NCBI GenBank assembly: GCA_031278295.1
Contig: JAITKQ010000026.1
Span: 1 to 6,345, forward strand
DNA length: 6,345 nt
Direction of reading: 5' to 3'
Source: Spirochaetaceae bacterium
GTDB lineage: Bacteria > Spirochaetota > Spirochaetia > Treponematales > Breznakiellaceae
Under the pieces are notes generated by a model. That model did not search any database. It was given only the letters and a program-made list of their open reading frames with translations, and was not told the origin of the DNA. The translations under genes were made by a program, and so were the position numbers. Shown in pieces: positions 1 through 5,115 of this stretch (position 1 is its first letter; every line of letters starts with the position of its first letter).

Positions 1-177
1 GTAATCACCTATTTTGTGGCGGGGCCCGGCTCGTCAACGCTGCCCCTGTACATATACTCGGCGATACGTTTCGGCGTATCGCCCGTGATAAACGCTCTTT
101 CCGTCGTGATGATACTTGGTACCGTGCTGCTCACCTACCTGCTCCGCAACTTTCTCAAGTACATCGCCGCCAAGTAG
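1..177 (+). CDS. potC: Spermidine/putrescine-type ABC transporter permease PotC, C-terminal 58 residues (5' end outside window)
   Basis: This is the C-terminal end of an inner-membrane permease of the polyamine ABC importer (PotABCD type). Frame 1 is open from the first base to TAG at 175-177. The segment with GPGSSTLPLYIYSAIRFGVS followed by P-V-INALS matches the PotC tail, where E. coli has a comparable LPLKIYSMVK-GVSPEVNAL stretch. A last hydrophobic helix (about residues 35-52 of the fragment) and a short basic end (RNFLKYIAAK) follow. PotC pairs with PotB to form the channel, PotA supplies ATP hydrolysis and PotD binds the polyamine. The rest of the operon would lie before base 1. No potD follows in the next 780 bases, although potD often lies next to potC. 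Family assignment is firm; polyamine as substrate is inferred from the family. Confidence 0.88.
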   Translation, partial: VITYFVAGPGSSTLPLYIYSAIRFGVSPVINALSVVMILGTVLLTYLLRNFLKYIAAK

Positions 178-264
178 CAAGCCGTCCCGCGTCCGCCCGC
201 TTTACATAGGCGGTAGAGTTGTCCGGGAATTTTGCCGGGCACAGGGTGATTTTTACGGGCGCAT

Positions 265-338
265 CCCCGCGCACCGCGCGGGGTCGGGCTTTGCGGGGTT
301 CCGCTGCCGCTCCATCCTTTGCGCTTTCGCGCAAAGGA
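265..338. repeat. Two adjacent GC-rich hairpins, REP-like palindromic intergenic element
   Basis: Two perfect inverted repeats lie close together in the spacer after potC. CCCCGCGC (265-272) pairs with GCGCGGGG (276-283) across an ACC loop. TCCTTTGCGC (315-324) pairs with GCGCAAAGGA (329-338) across a TTTC loop. No T-run follows either stem, so neither is a classical terminator. Compact paired hairpins in a spacer resemble dispersed REP-type elements. Whether the unit recurs in the genome cannot be seen from one window. Both stems would fold the same way on either strand. Confidence 0.5.
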
Positions 339-421
339 CGCTACGCGCCCCTACAATCCCTTGCGCGGACCGGGTGTTTGGCGCGTCGAAATTATGGACG
401 GGTAGACGGGCAGGAGGTTTT

Positions 422-484
422 ATGCCGCATATAATTTTACCGGACATGCGGCTGCCCGCTAAAAGCCTTACGTTTCAGGAATAA
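422..484 (+). CDS. Possible 20-residue peptide with a strong Shine-Dalgarno sequence
   Basis: A short frame, MPHIILPDMRLPAKSLTFQE, starts at ATG 422 and ends at TAA 482-484. GGAGG at 413-417 lies 4 bases before the ATG and is the best ribosome-binding match in the 178-957 spacer, though the gap is slightly short. I recognise no family, and no signal or membrane segment is visible. The frame continues open upstream of the ATG, so the short length is a start-choice guess. It may be a leader peptide, a remnant or chance. Low confidence. Confidence 0.18.
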   Translation: MPHIILPDMRLPAKSLTFQE

Positions 485-508
485 GCAGGCGTACATAGTA
501 CAAAAACG

Positions 509-576
509 CTGTGTCCCCTGCGGGAACCGCATAAAATGCTGTCCCAAAATGGCCAGGCGCGTAAGGCCGGACACAG
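509..576 (+). ncRNA. Possible structured RNA (three-stem fold) ahead of a terminator-like hairpin
   Basis: CTGTGTCC (509-516) pairs perfectly with GGACACAG (569-576) and closes a domain holding two smaller stems. These are TGCGG/CCGCA (519-523 with 527-531, GAA loop) and GGCC/GGCC (551-554 with 565-568). The terminator-like hairpin at 603-625 follows 26 bases later. A closed multibranch fold followed by a terminator is the usual outline of a small RNA or a transcriptional riboswitch. I could not match it to a riboswitch or small RNA family I know. The inner stems are short and could be chance. No convincing promoter was found just upstream. Confidence 0.22.
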
Positions 577-602
577 AAACCGCGAAAAAGCCGATAAAAC
601 AG

Positions 603-625
603 GGCGGCAGCCGCCTTTTCTTTTT
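603..625 (+). terminator. Probable Rho-independent terminator
   Basis: GGCGG (603-607) pairs with CCGCC (611-615) around a CAG loop, followed directly by TTTTCTTTTT (616-625). The stem is short but fully G-C, and the T-run is strong. It could end transcription from potC or from the possible structured RNA at 509-576, or act as an attenuator for the deaminase operon downstream. A second hairpin, AGCCCC/GGGGCT (640-645 with 650-655, CTTA loop), is followed by GTCTTTAC and may be a weaker back-up. Confidence 0.45.
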
Positions 626-720
626 GCGCCGGCCTCTTAAGCCCCCTTAGGGGCTGTCTTTACAAAAATGAAAACCCGTAGTACCTTGTGGGAACGGTTA
701 CGGAACGCGGCGGGTATCAC

Positions 721-764
721 GCGGGAAGAGCGGCAAACTCCTGGCAGCTTGCCGCGCTTCCCGC
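721..764. repeat. Long imperfect inverted repeat (15 base pairs, one mismatch)
   Basis: GCGGGAAG (721-728) pairs with CTTCCCGC (757-764), and GCGGCAA (730-736) pairs with TTGCCGC (749-755). One A/G mismatch (729/756) lies between them, and the loop is the 12 bases 737-748. No T-run follows, so it is not a standard terminator. It sits about 200 bases before the deaminase start and could be a leader structure of that transcript or a dispersed repeat. Confidence 0.5.
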
Positions 765-844
765 ATATAATCCCGGGAAAGTCGTCGTTACCGATTGTCC
801 TGCAAACCGCTATCAAAACAAAGATTCAGAGCGGACGGATGATC

Positions 845-871
845 GTGGCTCAACGCTTGGCGTTGAGCCAC
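845..871. repeat. Perfect 12-bp hairpin with 3-base loop
   Basis: GTGGCTCAACGC (845-856) and GCGTTGAGCCAC (860-871) are exact reverse complements separated by TTG. A perfect 12-bp stem with a minimal loop is very unlikely by chance. No T-run follows. It lies 86 bases before the deaminase ATG, so it would be in the 5' leader if transcription starts upstream. A protein operator, an mRNA stability or regulatory hairpin, or a repeat remnant all fit. Confidence 0.6.
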
Positions 872-948
872 AGGCGCGACAGGCTGCCGGGAACCGGTAT
901 TACAAAAAATTTGGTTTGCACGGCAGGGGAAATGCGGTACAGGCTGTT

Positions 949-952
949 GGAG
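949..952 (+). promoter_or_regulatory. Ribosome-binding site that fixes the deaminase start
   Basis: GGAG lies 5 bases before ATG 958. It supports this start over the in-frame ATG at 688, whose extra 90 codons show no resemblance to the deaminase family and run through the hairpins at 721-764 and 845-871. Confidence 0.6.
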
Positions 953-957
953 CGGCG

Positions 958-1443
958 ATGGGCGAATACAAGCGTCCCAGCTGGGACGAATATTTTATGG
1001 AAGTGTGCGACGCGATTGCCCGGCGGGCCACCTGCGACAGGGGGCGTTCAGGCGCGGTGATCGCCCGCGACAACCAGCTTCTTGTTACAGGCTATGTCGG
1101 TGCGCCCAAGGGCCTGCCGCACTGCGACGAAGTGGGTCATCAGTTAAAGCGGATGGTACACGAGGACGGTTCCGTCACCACACACTGCGTCCGCACGGTA
1201 CATGCCGAGCAGAACGCTATATGCCAGGCGGCAAAACGAGGCATCGCTATAGACGGGGCTACGCTTTACTGCCGCATGACGCCCTGCCGTACCTGCACCA
1301 TGCTGATAATAAATTCAGGCATTGTGCGTGTGGTTTGCCAGCGCCGCTACCACGATGCGGCGGACTCCGAGTCGATGCTCCAAGAGGCCGGCATCCGGCT
1401 GGAATACGTCAGCAGCGAAGTTGAAAAATACGACAAGCAGTAG
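958..1443 (+). CDS. dCMP deaminase family protein (cytidine/deoxycytidylate deaminase fold, zinc-dependent)
   Basis: The 161-residue product fits a soluble dCMP deaminase, converting dCMP to dUMP for dTTP synthesis. The zinc and catalytic signature is clear: HAE at residues 82-84 (histidine ligand and proton-shuttling glutamate) and PCRTC at 109-113 (two cysteine ligands). Other family marks are CDRGRSGAVI near 26-35 and GYVGAPKGLPHC near 45-56, the region that shapes the nucleotide pocket in dCMP deaminases. Length matches compact bacterial members; B. subtilis ComEB is a relative. The start at 958 rests on GGAG at 949-952 and on homology beginning at WDEYFMEVC. The gene ends 9 bases before murE, so the two are probably one operon. 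Some family members act on other deaminated substrates, so dCMP specificity is likely rather than proven. Confidence 0.88.
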   Translation: MGEYKRPSWDEYFMEVCDAIARRATCDRGRSGAVIARDNQLLVTGYVGAPKGLPHCDEVGHQLKRMVHEDGSVTTHCVRTVHAEQNAICQAAKRGIAIDGATLYCRMTPCRTCTMLIINSGIVRVVCQRRYHDAADSESMLQEAGIRLEYVSSEVEKYDKQ

Positions 1444-1452
1444 GGGTGGAAG

Positions 1453-3012
1453 ATGACGGCGGCGGAACTGTTTACCGGGGAATTGTTGGGGCGCATAAAC
1501 GCGGTAGGCCGGGCAGGAAACGACACGGTTTCCGTTACGGGGCTTGGCTACGATTCGCGGACGGCGGGCGCGGGCAGCATTTACTTCGCGCTGCCGGGGC
1601 TTCATGCTGACGGGCATGATTTTATCGGGGCCGCCGTATCAAACGGCGCGGTGCTTATCGTTCATCAAGACAGCCTCCCCTCGTACAACGAAAATGTTTT
1701 TTATGTAAGGGTAAAAGATTCCCGTTTTGCGATGTCCGCCGTGGCGGATACCTTTTACCGTTCTCCGTCAAAGCGTTTGAGCGTTATAGGCGTAACCGGG
1801 ACGGAGGGAAAAAGCACCACCGTGTACCTGATATTCCAACTGCTACGGCTTGCCGGTAAAAAGGCGGGTTTTATATCTACCGTGCAGTACAGCGAGGACG
1901 GCGACGAGCGCTGGAACACGGAACACCAGACAACGCCGGAAGCGCCGCTGATACACAAAAGGCTTGCGTGTATGCTGGAAAACGGCTGCGGGTACGCGGT
2001 GCTGGAGGCAAGCTCGCACGGACTTTCGCCCCGGACTAACAGGCTGGGCGATGTTTCGTTCGACGCCGGGATTATGACCAATGTAACGCATGAACATCTT
2101 GAATTCCACGGCACATGGGAACAGTACCGCGATGACAAGGCAAACCTGTTTCGCGCATTGGATAAAAACACGGGCGCTTTCGGCGTTGTAAACGCGGACG
2201 ATCCCAGCGCGGCGTACTTTTCTGGCTGTACAAGGCATAGGACGTACAGCCATAGCGTGAAGGGCGGACCGGGGGATTTGTCTGTGAGCAGGCTGGACGC
2301 CCGTCCTGACGGCAATGTCTACGACGTTACGACTCGGGACGGCGCTACGCTTCATATCGAGGACAGGCTTCCCGGCGCGTTTAACACGGGGAATGTGCTT
2401 GCGAGCCTGCTGTGCGTATCCCGTCTGCTTGAAAGGCCGCTGGTTGAACTTTGCCCGTTTGTGCCCTTCCTCAAGCCGGTACGCGGCAGGATGACGGCGG
2501 TACGGAAGGGACAGCCTTTCGAGGTTCTGGTGGACTATGCCCATACGCCGTCCTCGTTTGGGACGGTATTCCCGCCCTTGCGTGAACGCATGGAAAGGCA
2601 GGGCGGGCGGATCATCGCGCTGTTCGGCTCCGCAGGCGAGCGCGACACGCGGAAACGCGCCTTGCAGGGGAATATCGCGGCGCGTTATTCCGACATGATT
2701 TTTTTGTGCGATGAGGACCCGCGCGGCGAGGAGCCCGCCGCTATTCTGGAAGAAATAGCGGCGGGCGTTTTTTCCCTGCCGCCCGAAGAATGTTTTCCGC
2801 ATGAAGGCTTTGTCCGCGGTGAAAACATTTTTTTGATACCGGACAGGCCTACCGCGATACGCGCCGCCTTTGCCGCGGCAAAGGCGGGCGACCTTGTTTT
2901 GCTGCTTGGCAAGGGGCACGAAAATTCCATCATCTATTCAAACTATACAATGGAGTATGACGAGATAGCCGAAGCCGAAAAAGCTCTGGAGGAACTGCGG
3001 ACACAGGGTTGA
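1453..3012 (+). CDS. murE: UDP-N-acetylmuramyl-tripeptide synthetase MurE
   Basis: This cytoplasmic Mur ligase uses ATP to add the third amino acid, a diamino acid, to UDP-MurNAc-L-Ala-D-Glu. The 519-residue product has all three domains: an N-terminal nucleotide-sugar domain (about 1-108, with YDSRTAGAGSIYFALPG), a central ATPase (about 109-340) and a C-terminal ligand domain. Key motifs are the P-loop GVTGTEGKST (113-122), EASSHGL (185-191), TNVTHEHLEFHG (209-220), the lysine expected to be carbamylated in YRDDKANLF (K229), DYAHTPSSF (361-369) and GKGHE (486-490). The specificity motif reads DEDPR at 420-424, where meso-diaminopimelate enzymes have DNPR. This hints at a different diamino acid; spirochaetes are known for ornithine, but sequence alone does not settle it. 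GGGGTGGAAG directly precedes the ATG. It follows the deaminase gene by 9 bases. Confidence 0.95.
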   Translation: MTAAELFTGELLGRINAVGRAGNDTVSVTGLGYDSRTAGAGSIYFALPGLHADGHDFIGAAVSNGAVLIVHQDSLPSYNENVFYVRVKDSRFAMSAVADTFYRSPSKRLSVIGVTGTEGKSTTVYLIFQLLRLAGKKAGFISTVQYSEDGDERWNTEHQTTPEAPLIHKRLACMLENGCGYAVLEASSHGLSPRTNRLGDVSFDAGIMTNVTHEHLEFHGTWEQYRDDKANLFRALDKNTGAFGVVNADDPSAAYFSGCTRHRTYSHSVKGGPGDLSVSRLDARPDGNVYDVTTRDGATLHIEDRLPGAFNTGNVLASLLCVSRLLERPLVELCPFVPFLKPVRGRMTAVRKGQPFEVLVDYAHTPSSFGTVFPPLRERMERQGGRIIALFGSAGERDTRKRALQGNIAARYSDMIFLCDEDPRGEEPAAILEEIAAGVFSLPPEECFPHEGFVRGENIFLIPDRPTAIRAAFAAAKAGDLVLLLGKGHENSIIYSNYTMEYDEIAEAEKALEELRTQG

Positions 3013-3013
3013 G

Positions 3014-3027
3014 CCCCCCCCCCCCCC
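3014..3027. repeat. Homopolymer run of 14 C between convergent stop codons
   Basis: Fourteen C in a row occupy almost the whole gap between the murE TGA (3010-3012) and the DUF2804 stop (3029-3031, minus strand). Runs this long mutate readily by slippage, and poly-G/C runs drive phase variation in some treponemes. Here length changes would not alter either protein, so any effect would be on transcript ends. Sequencing or assembly error in the exact count is possible. Confidence 0.85.
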
Positions 3028-3028
3028 G

Positions 3029-4057
3029 TCAGTTATACGTTTTGCGCCGCTCCGCAATTCCGGCTATGTTGTTAAAATACAGTACGCTGCCGTCATCCAG
3101 CGTCACCCTGCCGGAAAAAAATCCGAAAAACTGGCGTACACGTACCGAATGAAACAAAAAATTATTTTGATACGAATTACGCTGCACGGGGATAAAAGTC
3201 ATTTCGAGGCGTTTGTTGTTGCTGGTGAAATTCCAGGGTTCAAGCCAGTTGGACGGTGAAATCCTGAACGTTACCTGATCGAGTTTATGCAGCGTACCGT
3301 TCACAAAAAAAGCGTTTTCCGTTCCGGCAGCGGAATCGGCGGAGCCGTATCCAACGTTAAACCCGATCTGCCGGCCCCGGTACATCCCGCAGGCGGCGGC
3401 CCAGTAATGTATATCATTTGCCGGACGCGCCATGCGTACCCATTCATAGATACCCCAGGCACGTCCCCTGCTGAAAATGAGCGGGGTATTTTCAAACTGC
3501 ATCACCCCTTCAACCGTATAGCAGGGTGAGCAGCGTATCAGTTGAAAACGTTCCCGTTGACGCCGCCACGGGGAGTTTACGGAAATAGACTGTGTGTCCT
3601 CCTGGGGCAGCAAAACAACTTCACCGCGAAGCCGGTTGTTGCGATTCACCTGCGGCGCGTCAATTTTGATTATCCTGCCGGCGTCCTCAATGCAGATAAA
3701 TTCAACTCGGTTGTTTTTTATCGTTTTTTTTATAACCGACGATTCGCTTTGATTCGGCAGTTCAAGCGCGCCCATAGGGAATGACAATTTTTCAAACTTT
3801 CCGGAAATTGTTTTGTCCAGCAACGAGACGGCGCAGATGGAAAAATGGCCAAATACGCCTGAATCGCACAAGTCAAATACAAACAGGTGTGTAGGCGAAA
3901 AAATAATATAACGCTCCGACTCCAAAATACAGCGGCGCGGCGCCCATATCAGGTTTGGATCGTAATGAAAAAACGGGCCGCGCGCCCAGCCAAAATTGCA
4001 GAGCTGGCCAATATCGTCAAAGATAGAAACGGGCGCCCTTACCTCTACCTGTGCCAT
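3029..4057 (-). CDS. DUF2804 domain-containing protein, function unknown
   Basis: The 342-residue product resembles the DUF2804 family across most of its length. Family-like blocks are SPWRRQRERFQLIRCSPCY (162-180), the GFNVGYGSAD...TENAFFVNG...HKL region (232-259), WLEPWNF (271-277) and the closing GRVTLDDGSVLYF...GIAE segment (316-335). It is rich in aromatic and beta-forming residues, with no signal peptide or membrane helix, so a cytoplasmic beta-rich protein is likely. No catalytic residues can be named and the biochemical role is unknown. Its ATG (4057-4055) shares one base with the thioesterase stop (TAATG), giving co-transcription and probable translational coupling. A link to acyl or lipid metabolism is a guess from that neighbour only. 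Its end faces murE across the 14-C run. Confidence 0.82.
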   Translation of the reverse strand: MAQVEVRAPVSIFDDIGQLCNFGWARGPFFHYDPNLIWAPRRCILESERYIIFSPTHLFVFDLCDSGVFGHFSICAVSLLDKTISGKFEKLSFPMGALELPNQSESSVIKKTIKNNRVEFICIEDAGRIIKIDAPQVNRNNRLRGEVVLLPQEDTQSISVNSPWRRQRERFQLIRCSPCYTVEGVMQFENTPLIFSRGRAWGIYEWVRMARPANDIHYWAAACGMYRGRQIGFNVGYGSADSAAGTENAFFVNGTLHKLDQVTFRISPSNWLEPWNFTSNNKRLEMTFIPVQRNSYQNNFLFHSVRVRQFFGFFSGRVTLDDGSVLYFNNIAGIAERRKTYN

Positions 4058-4479
4058 TATTGGTTTGAACGCTTTGTTTCGGTTTTTTCCATGAATTTTT
4101 TGTTGTCGATTATGAAACGCTCGTGCAGGCCCTCGCCTATCAATTCCATGTTGTCCCAGGCGCGTACCTCGTAAGACAGTTTCCTGCCGTCAAGGCCGGT
4201 CAGCACGGCTTCCGCCCGTATACCTGCCCCGATTGGGCTGGAGGCTATATGTTTTACGTCGATGCCGGTTCCAACGGTGGAGCATCCTTCCGGCAGAAAG
4301 TCCGCGACCGCCAGCACGGATGCTTTTTCCATCAGGGCAATCATGGCGGGGGTGGAGTAAACATCGAGAGCTCCGCTGCCCCAAACGCTAGCAACATTCC
4401 GCCTGTCAACGGTTTCGTGCAATTCCTTACGCAGGCCGGGTTTCAAACCGGGGTTTAATTCTATTTTTGTTCCCATCAT
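4057..4479 (-). CDS. FlK-like hotdog-fold thioesterase
   Basis: This small cytoplasmic protein (140 residues) is of the fluoroacetyl-CoA thioesterase-like (FlK) group, which hydrolyses acyl-CoA thioesters. The core GSGALDVYSTPAMIALMEKAS (35-55) and GTGIDVKHIASSPIG (70-84) are typical. T43, E51 and H77 fall where FlK has its Thr/Glu/His catalytic set; counting from the second Met (4476) gives 42, 50 and 76. Two ATGs stand in tandem at 4479 and 4476, and neither has a strong Shine-Dalgarno. A TATACT box at 4489-4484 is so close that the mRNA might have almost no leader. Most FlK-like genes are not for fluoroacetate, and no organofluorine genes are visible here, so a general short-chain acyl-CoA thioesterase is more likely. 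It is first in a pair with the DUF2804 gene. Confidence 0.82.
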   Translation of the reverse strand: MMGTKIELNPGLKPGLRKELHETVDRRNVASVWGSGALDVYSTPAMIALMEKASVLAVADFLPEGCSTVGTGIDVKHIASSPIGAGIRAEAVLTGLDGRKLSYEVRAWDNMELIGEGLHERFIIDNKKFMEKTETKRSNQ

Positions 4480-4483
4480 ACCC

Positions 4484-4489
4484 AGTATA
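4484..4489 (-). promoter_or_regulatory. Possible -10 box of the thioesterase-DUF2804 operon
   Basis: TATACT on the minus strand (4489 to 4484) matches five of six consensus bases, with an A-run (4509-4501) upstream. The -35 position reads TAGAAA, a poor match. Transcription from it would begin at or within a base or two of ATG 4479/4476, implying a leaderless or nearly leaderless mRNA. This agrees with the lack of a clear ribosome-binding site. Confidence 0.35.
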
Positions 4490-4782
4490 GACGCTTGATA
4501 TTTTTTTTTCTAGCATCCGCTTTCGCTAACATTTCAAAATGAGGCGTTTCGGCAGTTTGTTGCGCCCTGCACGTAAAATGGCAAGAGATCACCGCTTCCC
4601 GTCCGCAAACCGCTGTAGAACCAAAGGTCCGCGGTAGCGGGCTAAGCGTGGATCAGGGCTTGGCGGAGAGGCTGCCGGCGGCGGCGGACGCCGGAAAACC
4701 CCGGTCTTAAACTTACAGCTTATTTTTACGGCTTATAGCTATTTGCGGCGATTTTAAATCTTGTTTAGCTTGAAAGTAGACC
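4490..4782. other. Intergenic spacer between divergent genes, with GC-rich hairpins
   Basis: No coding potential is evident in this stretch, which separates the minus-strand thioesterase from the plus-strand regulator and so should carry promoters for both. It holds a 9-T run (4501-4509), a weak stem CCGCT/AGCGG (4610-4614 with 4636-4640) and a stronger stem CCGGCG/CGCCGG (4675-4680 with 4689-4694). The part from about 4600 to 4710 is G+C-rich and the last 75 bases are A+T-rich. I could not name a convincing -35/-10 pair for the regulator. Confidence 0.5.
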
Positions 4783-5115
4783 ATGAAAAATGATTTTGAA
4801 CAGGAAGCGCCGGGAAAACAGATGCGGATTGTTTTTGGGCGAAACTTGAAACGGCTGCGTGAAAAAGCAAAATTTTCTCAAATTGAGCTGGCAATGAAAT
4901 CCGGGGTAACGCATAATTTTATAAACGACATAGAACACGCCAAGCGCGGCGTATCGTTGGATACAATAGAAAAATTATCGCTTGCTTTGAATGTTTCACC
5001 GCACACGTTTTTCATAAAGGAAGAGAGGGAACTGGAAAAAGAGCTGTCGCCCTACCCTGAACACATCGATTCGCTAATCAGGGCGGTAGAGGACTTTCGC
5101 AGTCATTACGAGTGA
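4783..5115 (+). CDS. Cro/C1 (XRE)-family helix-turn-helix transcriptional regulator
   Basis: The 110-residue product is a small DNA-binding protein. A Cro/C1-type domain covers about residues 17-79: NLKRLREKAKFSQ leads into the first HTH helix (SQIELAMKSG, 32-41), then the recognition helix THNFINDIE (43-51). KRGVSLDTIEKLSLALNVSP follows, the usual closing helices of the fold. The last 30 residues (EERELEKELSPYPEHIDSLI) are charged and probably helical, perhaps for dimerisation; no sensor or peptidase domain is present. Targets are unknown; autoregulation is common in this family. The ribosome-binding site at ATG 4783 is weak; ATG 4822 (residue 14) is an alternative, with GGGA upstream and the domain intact. 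Its last 10 bases overlap the 3' end of the convergent permease gene. Confidence 0.88.
   Translation: MKNDFEQEAPGKQMRIVFGRNLKRLREKAKFSQIELAMKSGVTHNFINDIEHAKRGVSLDTIEKLSLALNVSPHTFFIKEERELEKELSPYPEHIDSLIRAVEDFRSHYE

Noticed and set aside
425..771. CCGCATATAAT at 425-435 and 761-771 as a repeated promoter -10
   Set aside because: Neither copy has a usable -35 hexamer at 16-18 bases, so TATAAT alone is too weak to call.
688..957. 90-codon in-frame extension of the deaminase
   Set aside because: The added residues do not look like any deaminase region and run through inverted repeats; ATG 958 has GGAG at 5 bases.
668..1060. 130-codon plus-strand frame starting at 668
   Set aside because: It overlaps the deaminase N-terminus in another frame, crosses two strong hairpins and has no family resemblance; a chance frame.
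1315..1617. Minus-strand frame across the deaminase-murE junction
   Set aside because: Antisense shadow of two well-supported genes with no recognisable domain.
1843..2919. 358-codon minus-strand frame opposite murE
   Set aside because: It lies wholly inside murE, is rich in Arg and shows no motif; a shadow of a G+C-rich gene.
4057..4479. Fluoroacetate resistance role for the FlK-like gene
   Set aside because: Only the general fold and triad are seen; there is no organofluorine context, so a broader acyl-CoA thioesterase is the safer call.
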